A stretch of DNA of 64,000 nucleotides from Roseburia_C sp051879315 (GTDB lineage: Bacteria; Bacillota; Clostridia; Lachnospirales; Lachnospiraceae): positions 62,001-126,000 of the forward strand of contig JBJELW010000053.1 in NCBI GenBank assembly GCA_051879315.1, read 5' to 3'. Position 1 is the first letter of the stretch. The number at the start of each line of letters is the position of its first letter. The position numbers were made by a program, and so were the translations under genes. Positions 57,771 to 64,000 of this stretch are shown here, piece by piece. The notes beneath the pieces were generated by a model that saw only the letters and a program-made list of their open reading frames with translations, did not search any database and was not told the origin of the DNA.

Positions 57771-58847
57771 TTATTCTTCCGTCCCTACAAAAACCTCGTA
57801 GATTTTTTGATATCTGTAACCCTTTTTCACAATTGTTGAATCAGGAACAATTACTTTTAGATCGACTAATTGATTAATTATTTTAGACACAACATTTATA
57901 GAGACACCTGATAATTCCTGTACTTCTTTTTTTGTGAATACTATCTGCTTCATAATCACCGGCATGATTCGGTATACTGAATTGCCTTTTATCACTTCAA
58001 TTGTTTTCATATCTTCCTTATAGATCTCTTTGATTCTTTCAAGTTTATAGATGTATGCATTACATTGATCAACTACACACTGTAAAAAGAATTTAATATA
58101 TCCGGCTACATTTCCTCTTCTGCATTCCATAAGATTTCTTTGATAAGAGGGTTTATACAATTCAAGTATTTCTGACATGTATAAAATAGGTTCACTTGCA
58201 TCCAATTTTGACATCTGCACAGGAATCAACGCTCTTCCCAATCGTCCATTTCCATCTTTGTATGCATGGATTGTTTCAAACTGCATGTGCGATAAAGCTA
58301 CATTTACCAATAATGGATCTATAAATTCGTCATTCATATATTCATACAGATTGCTAAGTAAACCATAAACCTCTTCAGGAATGGGCGGTACAAATGTTGC
58401 CCCCTCCAAAGTACACCCCCTGGGGCCAATCCAGTTCTGTGTGGTCCGAATTTTTCCAGGTGTTTTTTGTGATCCTCTTACACTGTCTAAAATAATCCTG
58501 TGCATTTCATTCACAAGCTCATAACTAATTTTATTTCCATCTTGTAAATAAGCAGATGCATATTCTATTGTCCTTTTCAGATTCTGTATTTCTTGATTAT
58601 CGTCTGTTTTTTCCATATACTTCAAGTAGTACATTTCATCTTGAGAAATCTGAGTACCTTCGATCTGTGTTGATTTATAGCTTTCGTTCAAAATAACTGA
58701 ATCTAGAAAAAAACCTGCATCAAACTCCAAAGTATTTAACAGGGACTTATATTCTCCGTATTTTACATTTGCTTCTGAAATAAGTCTAAGCATTTCTTTA
58801 TCTATTTTATATTCCAAGGGCATTTTTTTGGCTTTATATGGTTCCAT
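57771..58847 (-). CDS. Second Fic-domain protein
   Basis: ATG 58847 is ten bases after AAAGGAG; GTG 58856 is an alternative. The protein has the inhibitory motif STQIEG (about 59-64) and the Fic core HAYKDGNGRLGR, in which Ala and Tyr replace the usual Pro-Phe. The C-terminal part holds a helix-turn-helix-like region (FTKKEVQELSGVSINVVSKI, then INQLVDLKVIVPD). Fic proteins with a C-terminal winged helix are common; targets vary. It is alone, between the exporter operon and terminator hairpins. Confidence 0.92.
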   Translation of the reverse strand: MEPYKAKKMPLEYKIDKEMLRLISEANVKYGEYKSLLNTLEFDAGFFLDSVILNESYKSTQIEGTQISQDEMYYLKYMEKTDDNQEIQNLKRTIEYASAYLQDGNKISYELVNEMHRIILDSVRGSQKTPGKIRTTQNWIGPRGCTLEGATFVPPIPEEVYGLLSNLYEYMNDEFIDPLLVNVALSHMQFETIHAYKDGNGRLGRALIPVQMSKLDASEPILYMSEILELYKPSYQRNLMECRRGNVAGYIKFFLQCVVDQCNAYIYKLERIKEIYKEDMKTIEVIKGNSVYRIMPVIMKQIVFTKKEVQELSGVSINVVSKIINQLVDLKVIVPDSTIVKKGYRYQKIYEVFVGTEE

Positions 58848-58896
58848 ATCATCCACTCTCCTTTCATCTATAGTAAAATAATATCATTTTGCAAAT

Positions 58897-58934
58897 AAAA
58901 AATCACTGTTTTTTTAAAATTCAGTGATTTTTTT
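58897..58934. terminator. Bidirectional terminator-like hairpin upstream of the second fic gene
   Basis: AAAAAATCACTG (58897-58908) pairs with CAGTGATTTTTT (58922-58933), with A and T runs on either side. The remaining gap to 59033 is AT-rich with no ORF. Confidence 0.75.
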
Positions 58935-59032
58935 ATATTATTTGGTTTGTTTTTCACTATATTACTGTTTTGCTTCTTAAGTATTCCCTTTTCTTTACAT
59001 ATGAATACCTTTCACAAACACATACAAACTAT

Positions 59033-59072
59033 AAAAAAAAAGACATATTAGTGAGCAGGCTCACATATGTCT
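59033..59072 (-). terminator. Terminator after tRNA-Arg
   Basis: On the minus strand AGACATAT and GTGAGC stems pair with GCTCAC and ATATGTCT, followed by a run of eight T residues. Confidence 0.88.
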
Positions 59073-59106
59073 TTCTTCCATTTTTTAGGCTTGTAGCCTT
59101 TGCGAA

Positions 59107-59178
59107 CGTCCCCTGCGGGAATCGAACCCACAGCTAGCGCTTAGGAGGCGCTTGTTTTATCCGTTAAACTAAGAGGAC
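59107..59178 (-). tRNA. tRNA-Arg(CCT)
   Basis: A 72-nt cloverleaf with acceptor GTCCTCT/AGGGGAC, anticodon loop CTCCTAA within AGCGC/GCGCT-type pairing, and T arm with GGTTCGATTCC. Anticodon CCT gives arginine. CCA is not encoded. Confidence 0.95.
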
Positions 59179-59185
59179 ATCTATG

Positions 59186-59207
59186 AAAAATCTGCTGTCA
59201 GGCAGAT
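59186..59207 (-). terminator. Terminator of the parAB-DUF4446-DUF3881 operon
   Basis: On the minus strand ATCTGC-CTGACA-GCAGAT followed by TTTTC, 16 bases after the DUF3881 stop and before tRNA-Arg. Confidence 0.7.
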
Positions 59208-59222
59208 AATTCAACAAAATTA

Positions 59223-60095
59223 TTAATAATGTATCTGTCCCTGCATCCAGATAGTTCCTTTGAATCTTCTTCCTACTGCAGGTTCTCCCAACAAATCTTT
59301 TTGATTAATACACAGTTCATAGATCATATCATTGCAGCAGATAGCCATAACATAAATCTTATCTTTGCTGTATCTGTTTTCCTCCACTCTATAATCGAGG
59401 ATTTCTCCGATAATTGCATACTGATCGCTCTCAATACCATAAGGCATAAAACTGGTATCCACGATGGATAAAATATCCTCTCTCGTTATTCTTCTAGACA
59501 GCATGGAGTAGGTATCGATATCTTCCAATGTAAGACTTTCAATTGCATCCTCATCTCCCTCTCTGGCTGCCTCTATCAGATGCGAACGGTTCTTATTATT
59601 TTTCTCACTCATGCGGATCTGCTTTTCATCCTTGCAAATAGGAAGAATGATTTTTCCGTCAATGGACAGGGCAGACAAGGTGGCTGACATGGGAAGCATC
59701 TTTGGATTTCGTTTTTGCTCTTCCAAATACCGGGCAACATCCTGTAAATAGAAAATCAATGTAACGCCCAGCTTCATCTCGTCGCAAACACCTGCGTAAG
59801 ACTCATGGTCTGCATGCCGTTCCACACTAATTTCTTCCTGCGTGGTTATACCAACTCCATGAAAGTAAGGATAGTAATAGTCCATCTGGAATTTTCCATC
59901 TTCATCGTATTCTCCACATGCCTTGATTCCCATAGAAGGTGCGAATTCTTTGGTATACTCTACAAACTTATTTCCGTATTGATCCTCTGCCTCTTCAATG
60001 GAGCTGGGATACTGTATAATATCCTGGATCAGTTTTTCTTCCGTAGATTTACGCATTCTGTTTCCAAATCCGATTGCCCTTAAAAAATTATGCAT
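59223..60095 (-). CDS. DUF3881 protein
   Basis: The 290-residue protein contains MHNFLRAIGFGNRMRKSTEE and DYYYPYFHGVGITTQEEISV, the pattern of the DUF3881 family that is nearly restricted to Lachnospiraceae. No membrane segment or catalytic motif is seen. It follows the DUF4446 gene in the parAB operon, so it may be linked to chromosome segregation or cell polarity. Function is not known. Confidence 0.85.
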   Translation of the reverse strand: MHNFLRAIGFGNRMRKSTEEKLIQDIIQYPSSIEEAEDQYGNKFVEYTKEFAPSMGIKACGEYDEDGKFQMDYYYPYFHGVGITTQEEISVERHADHESYAGVCDEMKLGVTLIFYLQDVARYLEEQKRNPKMLPMSATLSALSIDGKIILPICKDEKQIRMSEKNNKNRSHLIEAAREGDEDAIESLTLEDIDTYSMLSRRITREDILSIVDTSFMPYGIESDQYAIIGEILDYRVEENRYSKDKIYVMAICCNDMIYELCINQKDLLGEPAVGRRFKGTIWMQGQIHY

Positions 60096-60158
60096 GACTA
60101 TTACCCCCTTTCCTTTTCATTTCATCCCTTATAGTATCTCTATTATATAATAGGCAAA

Positions 60159-60662
60159 TTATTTTGACAACGTTGTTTTTACTGCCATATCCAAAGCTTC
60201 CTTCTCCTCATCAGACAAATTGATAATGGAATTTCCGCCAATAATTTCTTTGATATAGGTGTAACAACCTTCTCTGCTGTGCATGGCATTGATGATAAAA
60301 CCATCGTTTTTCTGATTAAGCATTGCAAGTGAGAAACTGAGTTTTCCGCCCATCTCATTGAATGCATCGTATTTGACCAGACCGATTTTTTCAAAGGTGC
60401 CCTTCAAAGTTTCGAGAATCTGTTGAATATCCGTCTCGTTCTTTTTGTTGGCCTCCATCAATGCATCCACCTGATTTAATCTCTTTGTCAGTACTTCCTC
60501 CAGAGTCTTGGCATCTTTTCCGCTCATAAAAATTTTATAATTCTTTTTCAACTTTTTCATCTGGACGATATTAACGATACAGAGAATAAAAAGTACCAGC
60601 ACCAGTACTGCCAGACCGATGATAATGTAGTCTGCTTCTATTCCTAAATACTTTTCAATCAT
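60159..60662 (-). CDS. DUF4446 membrane protein
   Basis: The 167-residue protein has one N-terminal membrane segment (YIIIGLAVLVLVLFILCIVN) and a cytoplasmic part with IGLVKYDAFNEMGGKLSFSL, then AMLNQKNDGFIINAMHSREG, the DUF4446 signature. It follows parB by 49 bases. Its role is unknown; it always travels with parB in Clostridia. Confidence 0.9.
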   Translation of the reverse strand: MIEKYLGIEADYIIIGLAVLVLVLFILCIVNIVQMKKLKKNYKIFMSGKDAKTLEEVLTKRLNQVDALMEANKKNETDIQQILETLKGTFEKIGLVKYDAFNEMGGKLSFSLAMLNQKNDGFIINAMHSREGCYTYIKEIIGGNSIINLSDEEKEALDMAVKTTLSK

Positions 60663-60711
60663 AGCACAAACCTCACTCTTTTACAAACATACGTTCTATT
60701 TTATTAAAATT

Positions 60712-61599
60712 CTACTTTTTGATGCTTTCTATCAGTTCGTAGATTCTGGTAAGTTCATCCGGGGAATAATATTCGATTTCAATTTTCCCCTTCATAGAAT
60801 CCTTTTGATTGATGGTAACCTTCGTTCCAAATATGGTTTTCATCTTTTCTTCTGCATCCTTATAAACCGCATCAAGTTTTCTGTTTTCCGGTGCAATCTC
60901 CTTTGCAGGAGCCGCCTTTTGCTTCTGCAGTTTTTTTACCAGTTTTTCTGTATCACGCACAGACAATTTTTCATCAAATACTTTCTGGGCTGTGGCATAC
61001 TGTTTCTCCTCATCAGTAATTCCCAAAAGCGCCCGGGCATGTCCGGTAGAGAGCATTTCATCGATGACCATCTGCTGAACCCTGTCATTTAATTTCAAAA
61101 GACGCATGGAGTTAGCTACTGCTGTTCTACTCTTCGATACGCGCTCTGCCACCTCATCCTGTTTCAAATTAAATTCATTCAACAATCTTTTATATGCTAC
61201 CGCTTCTTCGATGGGATTTAAGTCCTCACGCTGGATATTCTCAATCAGGGAAATCTCTACGATTTCCTGTTCTGTTAAATCTTTTATAATTACCGGAACC
61301 TGTTTCAGTCCTGCCATCTTTGCAGCACGCCATCTCCGCTCGCCAGCGATGATTTCATAATATCCTTTTCGATCCACCACAATCAGTGGCTGCAGAACAC
61401 CATACTGTTTGATGGAATCGGATAACTCCAGTAAAGCGTCTTCATCAAAGTTTTTTCTGGGCTGTTCTTTATTAGGCTCTACCTTATTAATGTTTACCAA
61501 AACCTCGTTTTTTTCATCAGACTTTTCTGTGGATGCACCTACTTTATCTGCAATTAAAGAGTCCAGTCCTTTTCCTAAACCACCTTTTCTAGTTGCCAT
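60712..61599 (-). CDS. parB: Chromosome partitioning protein ParB (Spo0J)
   Basis: The 295-residue protein starts RKGGLGKGLDSLIADKV, has the CTP-binding arginine-rich motif GERRWRAAKMAGL, an HTH (KQDEVAERVSKSRTAVANSM) and a C-terminal dimerisation tail. It loads at parS near the origin and spreads as a clamp. Its ATG directly follows the parA stop. parS sites lie upstream of parA. Confidence 0.96.
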   Translation of the reverse strand: MATRKGGLGKGLDSLIADKVGASTEKSDEKNEVLVNINKVEPNKEQPRKNFDEDALLELSDSIKQYGVLQPLIVVDRKGYYEIIAGERRWRAAKMAGLKQVPVIIKDLTEQEIVEISLIENIQREDLNPIEEAVAYKRLLNEFNLKQDEVAERVSKSRTAVANSMRLLKLNDRVQQMVIDEMLSTGHARALLGITDEEKQYATAQKVFDEKLSVRDTEKLVKKLQKQKAAPAKEIAPENRKLDAVYKDAEEKMKTIFGTKVTINQKDSMKGKIEIEYYSPDELTRIYELIESIKK

Positions 61600-62367
61600 T
61601 TACAGATCCTCCCTGTCAATAACTTCCTTTGCTAATAAACGATAACTTTCTGCTCCTGCTGACTTGCTATCATACAGATTGATAGGCTGTCCGTGGCTGG
61701 GTGCTTCTGCTAAACGAACATTTCTTGGAATGATTGTTTTATATATTGTGGTATTCAAATTTGTCTTTACATTATCCACCACATCATTGGACAGGTTGGT
61801 TCTGGAATCATACATGGTAAATACCACGCCTTCCATTTTCAGATTCGGATTTAATCTCTCCTGTACCAGGTCAATGGTATGAATCAGCTGGCTGATTCCC
61901 TCCAATGCATAATACTCACACTGGATTGGCACCAAAACCGTATCAGCTGTAGTCATTGCATTAACTGTCAACATATTCAGAGAAGGAGGACAATCGATAA
62001 TTATAAAATCATAATCTTCCTTTATATAATCTACGGCATTTTTTAAGATATATTCCTTATCATTGATTCCCAATAATTCGATCTCTGCTCCGGAGAGATT
62101 TACATTGGATGGAATTACGGATAAGTTTTCAATATCCGTTTTATGTATACTTTCCCGGACAGTACACTCATCCAGCATTAATTCATATACGGTATTTTCC
62201 ACTGCATCCTTGTCCATTCCTAAACCACTTGTGGTATTACCCTGAGGATCCAGATCGATTACTAAAATTTTCTTTCCGGCCTCTGCCAGACATGCAGATA
62301 AATTTATGGATGTGGTAGTTTTACCTACTCCTCCCTTTTGGTTCGCTACTGCAATTGTTCTTCCCAT
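61600..62367 (-). CDS. parA: Chromosome partitioning ATPase ParA (Soj)
   Basis: The 255-residue ATPase has the deviant Walker A KGGVGKTTTSINL, LVIDLDPQGNTTSGLG, IIDCPPSLNMLTVNAM and the C-terminal end seen in Soj. It moves origin complexes with ParB. It is followed without a gap by parB. The three parS sites are within 320 bases upstream. Confidence 0.96.
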   Translation of the reverse strand: MGRTIAVANQKGGVGKTTTSINLSACLAEAGKKILVIDLDPQGNTTSGLGMDKDAVENTVYELMLDECTVRESIHKTDIENLSVIPSNVNLSGAEIELLGINDKEYILKNAVDYIKEDYDFIIIDCPPSLNMLTVNAMTTADTVLVPIQCEYYALEGISQLIHTIDLVQERLNPNLKMEGVVFTMYDSRTNLSNDVVDNVKTNLNTTIYKTIIPRNVRLAEAPSHGQPINLYDSKSAGAESYRLLAKEVIDREDL

Positions 62368-62556
62368 TGCTAATTCCTTTCTTATTCATATGTTTCATTG
62401 CTACATTTTACGTTTCATGTTGTTGTATATTATATATAAATCGTATTAAATTATCTGTGACTCGCTCAAAAAATTATAATATCAGAAACGCAAGTATCAT
62501 TATAGCACGATATAAACTATATTTCCATGATTCTTTTCTAGAATTTTTTTATTAAA

Positions 62557-62572
62557 TGTTTCACGTGAAACA
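62557..62572. promoter_or_regulatory. parS site 1
   Basis: TGTTTCACGTGAAACA, an exact match to the parS consensus, in the 318-bp gap between parA and the next gene. The gap is otherwise AT-rich with no ORF. Confidence 0.97.
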
Positions 62573-62641
62573 CAAATCAGCACTTTTCAAAATCTTGACA
62601 TTTCATTTTTTGTCCGACACAAAATATTGTGGTAATAAAAA

Positions 62642-62657
62642 AGTTTCACGTGAATTT
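62642..62657. promoter_or_regulatory. Imperfect parS site 2
   Basis: AGTTTCACGTGAATTT keeps the GTTTCACGTGAA core but loses the outer right arm. Confidence 0.7.
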
Positions 62658-62664
62658 TTTTAAT

Positions 62665-62680
62665 TGTTTCACGTGAAACA
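62665..62680. promoter_or_regulatory. parS site 3
   Basis: TGTTTCACGTGAAACA, exact match, eight bases after the imperfect site and just beyond the stop of the next gene. Confidence 0.97.
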
Positions 62681-62685
62681 TTTTG

Positions 62686-62979
62686 TTATTTTTTCTTTAT
62701 AAAAATCCCTATACACATTCCCAGCAGCATACCAATAATAATACAGGAAGAAAAAGAAAGAATATCTATTAAGAATGAAACAACAGCTCCTACTGCTAAA
62801 CCGACAATCATTCCCAGACTCATATAGTTACTATTGAATATATTCTCCAGTTTTACATTTTCATCTTTTTTCTTTTCCTCATTGTACTTTCTAATAATAT
62901 ATTTATTATAGAAAAACAAGACGAGTAAAACTAATAAGCATGCGACTAAAGTAATAATTGTATCCATATCAAATTTCAT
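62686..62979 (-). CDS. Small membrane protein near parS
   Basis: The 97-residue protein has three hydrophobic segments with Gly-rich packing (IITLVACLLVLLVLFFYNKY, SLGMIVGLAVGAVVSFLIDI, IIIGMLLGMCIGIFI). No family is recognised. It follows the coiled-coil gene by six bases, so the two make an operon upstream of parAB. A role in origin anchoring is only suggested by position. Confidence 0.7.
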   Translation of the reverse strand: MKFDMDTIITLVACLLVLLVLFFYNKYIIRKYNEEKKKDENVKLENIFNSNYMSLGMIVGLAVGAVVSFLIDILSFSSCIIIGMLLGMCIGIFIKKK

Positions 62980-62985
62980 TTTTTC

Positions 62986-63543
62986 CTACTCCTTTTCTGT
63001 TTTATTTTCTTCCTGATAAATTAATTTTTTCATTAAGTTCTCTCTAATTTTCATCAACTCGATTTTACATCTTCCAGAGTCCATGATAGAAAGATCGATA
63101 CAAAATTGAATTTGATGAACTAAATTATTAAGAAAATCATCCTCTAATAAAAAATTTTCATTTGCCACAGGGCTATCTGCAGTACCCCTGTTGGCAAGCT
63201 CTTTCATTTTTTTAAATTCCATTTTATTGTCATTTTCACACTGAATTGCTGCCTCACATTTTTCCAATTCATCCGTAATTCCTGTAAGTTGACTCTCCAG
63301 TGTTTCACATGAAACTTTATTTTCTTTGATATGATCTTGCAACTCTTTGATTTTTACTTTGTTTTTTTCATTTACAATTCGGGGAGTCAGACTTTCAAAA
63401 TTCCGATCTGTCTTTTCATCCAGAACGCGAATAAATTGCTGATCCTCTTCCATATCATATTTTAGCTTAGTAATATCATGTTCCAATGTTTGTTTTCTTT
63501 CCATCAATATGTGATAGATTTTCTCTAAATATGTCTGAACCAT
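62986..63543 (-). CDS. Coiled-coil protein upstream of the parS region
   Basis: The 185-residue protein is almost entirely charged helix, with heptads in IYHILMERKQTLEHDITKLK and KVKIKELQDHIKENKVSCET. It has no catalytic motif. It is the first gene of a two-gene unit with the small membrane protein. An imperfect parS lies inside its coding region. The family is not recognised. Confidence 0.72.
   Translation of the reverse strand: MVQTYLEKIYHILMERKQTLEHDITKLKYDMEEDQQFIRVLDEKTDRNFESLTPRIVNEKNKVKIKELQDHIKENKVSCETLESQLTGITDELEKCEAAIQCENDNKMEFKKMKELANRGTADSPVANENFLLEDDFLNNLVHQIQFCIDLSIMDSGRCKIELMKIRENLMKKLIYQEENKTEKE
63301..63316. promoter_or_regulatory. Imperfect parS site 4, inside a coding region
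   Basis: TGTTTCACATGAAACT matches parS at 14 of 16 positions. It lies inside the coiled-coil gene and could be a weak fourth ParB site. Confidence 0.6.
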
Positions 63544-63587
63544 ATACTGTCCTATCCTAGAACATATGTTCTATATTATTTACCATA

Positions 63588-63646
63588 TCTATTCGAGCCA
63601 CCTTTGAATTATATACATAACTTCTTACATGCAAGCATGACGAAGT
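63588..63646. repeat. 59-bp direct repeat, copy 1
   Basis: The stretch begins TCTATTCGAGCCACCTTTG and is repeated exactly at 63755-63813. It contains the small palindrome CATGC-AA-GCATG. It starts the 412-bp gap between the coiled-coil gene and the secreted-protein gene at the window end. Confidence 0.95.
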
Positions 63647-63670
63647 GGATTCCTTATATATTCTGTCCCT

Positions 63671-63749
63671 CCTCCCTTTCATTCGCAAAACCTTCCTGCT
63701 TCGCAGGCTGTCGCTTCTTCGAAGCTCACGTTTTGCTCATTTAGGGAGG
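63671..63749. repeat. Branched palindromic element between the direct repeats
   Basis: CCTCCCT (63671) pairs with AGGGAGG (63743), GCAAAAC (63685) with GTTTTGC (63730), and inside are two hairpins CCTGC-TTC-GCAGG (63695-63707) and GCTTC-TTC-GAAGC (63713-63725). This is a closed stem with a multi-branch junction, possible in DNA or RNA. Confidence 0.85.
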
Positions 63750-63754
63750 GTGGC

Positions 63755-63845
63755 TCTATTCGAGCCACCTTTGAATTATATACATAACTTCTTACATGCA
63801 AGCATGACGAAGTTATGTATATAATTCAAAGAGGTTCAGAATAGA
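63755..63845. repeat. 59-bp direct repeat copy 2, forming a 91-bp palindrome
   Basis: The second copy (63755-63813) is extended by an inverted arm: a 23-bp perfect stem (63769-63791 with 63809-63831, starting CTTTGAATTATATACATA) and outer TCTATTC/GAATAGA pairs (63755-63761 with 63839-63845). Confidence 0.92.
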
Positions 63846-63883
63846 TACTTGTATTAAAAATATTGTAATCGATTCGTTTTTAA

Positions 63884-63912
63884 TTGTAAAGGAAGGCCTT
63901 TTTGTTTATAAT
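63884..63912 (+). promoter_or_regulatory. Promoter of the gene at the window end
   Basis: TTGTAA (63884-63889), 17 bases, TATAAT (63907-63912), about 43 bases before the ATG. Confidence 0.78.
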
Positions 63913-63955
63913 GAAATTAGTTAGATAGTCAAACAAAATATTCAGGAGGCTTTCG

Positions 63956-64000
63956 ATGTCAAATAAAATAAAAAAAATACTTACCGTATCAGCAGTGGCA
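63956..64000 (+). CDS. Secreted or membrane protein, 5' fragment
   Basis: ATG 63956 is six bases after AGGAGG and opens a frame reading MSNKIKKILTVSAVA to the window edge. The basic start followed by a hydrophobic run is like a signal peptide. Only 15 residues are visible, so no function can be given. Confidence 0.7.
   Translation, partial: MSNKIKKILTVSAVA

Noticed and set aside
62596..62630. TTGACA on the plus strand between parS sites
   Set aside because: There is no plus-strand gene downstream and no matching -10 box at the right distance.

Overview
The window comes from a low-to-mid GC, endospore-forming and flagellated Clostridia, most likely a member of the Lachnospiraceae. The inference rests on genes typical of that family (DUF6240, DUF6382-FHA, DUF5702, DUF3881 and DUF4446 proteins), sporulation genes (spmA, spmB, bofA, ricT), B. 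subtilis-like synteny around holB, and parA-parB with parS sites, dnaB-rplI-gdpP and rpsF-ssb-rpsR, which often lie near the chromosome origin. No rRNA, CRISPR or intact prophage was seen.

Layout. 1-0.8 kb: C-terminal end of an IS1182-type transposase. 0.9-5.6 kb: a two-component system, a small membrane protein and murG. 5.8-8.5 kb: an orphan mobile-element-type domain, HIT protein, flavodoxin/SCP2 protein and rhomboid protease. 8.5-17.5 kb: a compact Tad/Flp pilus operon read leftwards, running from prepilin peptidase through CpaE-like, TadA, TadB, TadC, a 57-residue Flp pilin, DUF5702, a zinc-motif pseudopilin, a second peptidase and a TadE-like protein to an FHA protein. 17.5-23.2 kb: bofA, yaaL-like DUF2508, fliS, flagellin and a large DUF6240 protein; the last two transcription units have matching sigma-D-type promoters. 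23.3-29 kb: DUF1858, ferredoxin, MerR regulator, dnaB, rplI, gdpP. 29-34 kb: accessory genes (receiver protein, STAS-like DUF4325, Fic, VanZ-like, divergent HTH/kinase pair). 34-38.7 kb: rpsF-ssb-rpsR, DUF951, sirtuin, sortase B, initiator tRNA, spmA-spmB. 38.9-46.7 kb: DUF885 lipoprotein, rsmI, and the yaaO-to-yabB-like operon (decarboxylase, guanylate-kinase-like, yaaR, holB, ricT, trmN6). 46.9-53 kb: MobA-like protein, an AbiEi two-gene operon, an ArgR-like protein, dacF, trmB, DUF1638, tRNA-Lys. 53-58.9 kb: a Glu/Pro-rich membrane protein, gltA with a MarR regulator under a perfect CIRCE operator, a split ThrE exporter and a second Fic protein. 59-64 kb: tRNA-Arg, DUF3881, DUF4446, parB, parA, parS sites, a two-gene unit of unknown function, a complex repeat region and the start of a secreted-protein gene.

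The observations I consider most worth a second look are: a perfect CIRCE operator in front of marR-gltA; a near-perfect 28-bp inverted repeat that buries the ribosome binding site and start of a Tad pseudopilin gene and could be a translational hairpin or an invertible segment; a probable AUU start codon on the first prepilin peptidase; a hairpin repeat placed the same distance upstream of two unrelated genes; a nested repeat/branched-structure cluster at 63.6-63.85 kb; a Fic-DUF4325 pair with an inverted repeat in its promoter; and a Glu/Pro-rich membrane protein ending each low-complexity block in a FliM-like motif. All functional calls come from reading the sequence without database searches.
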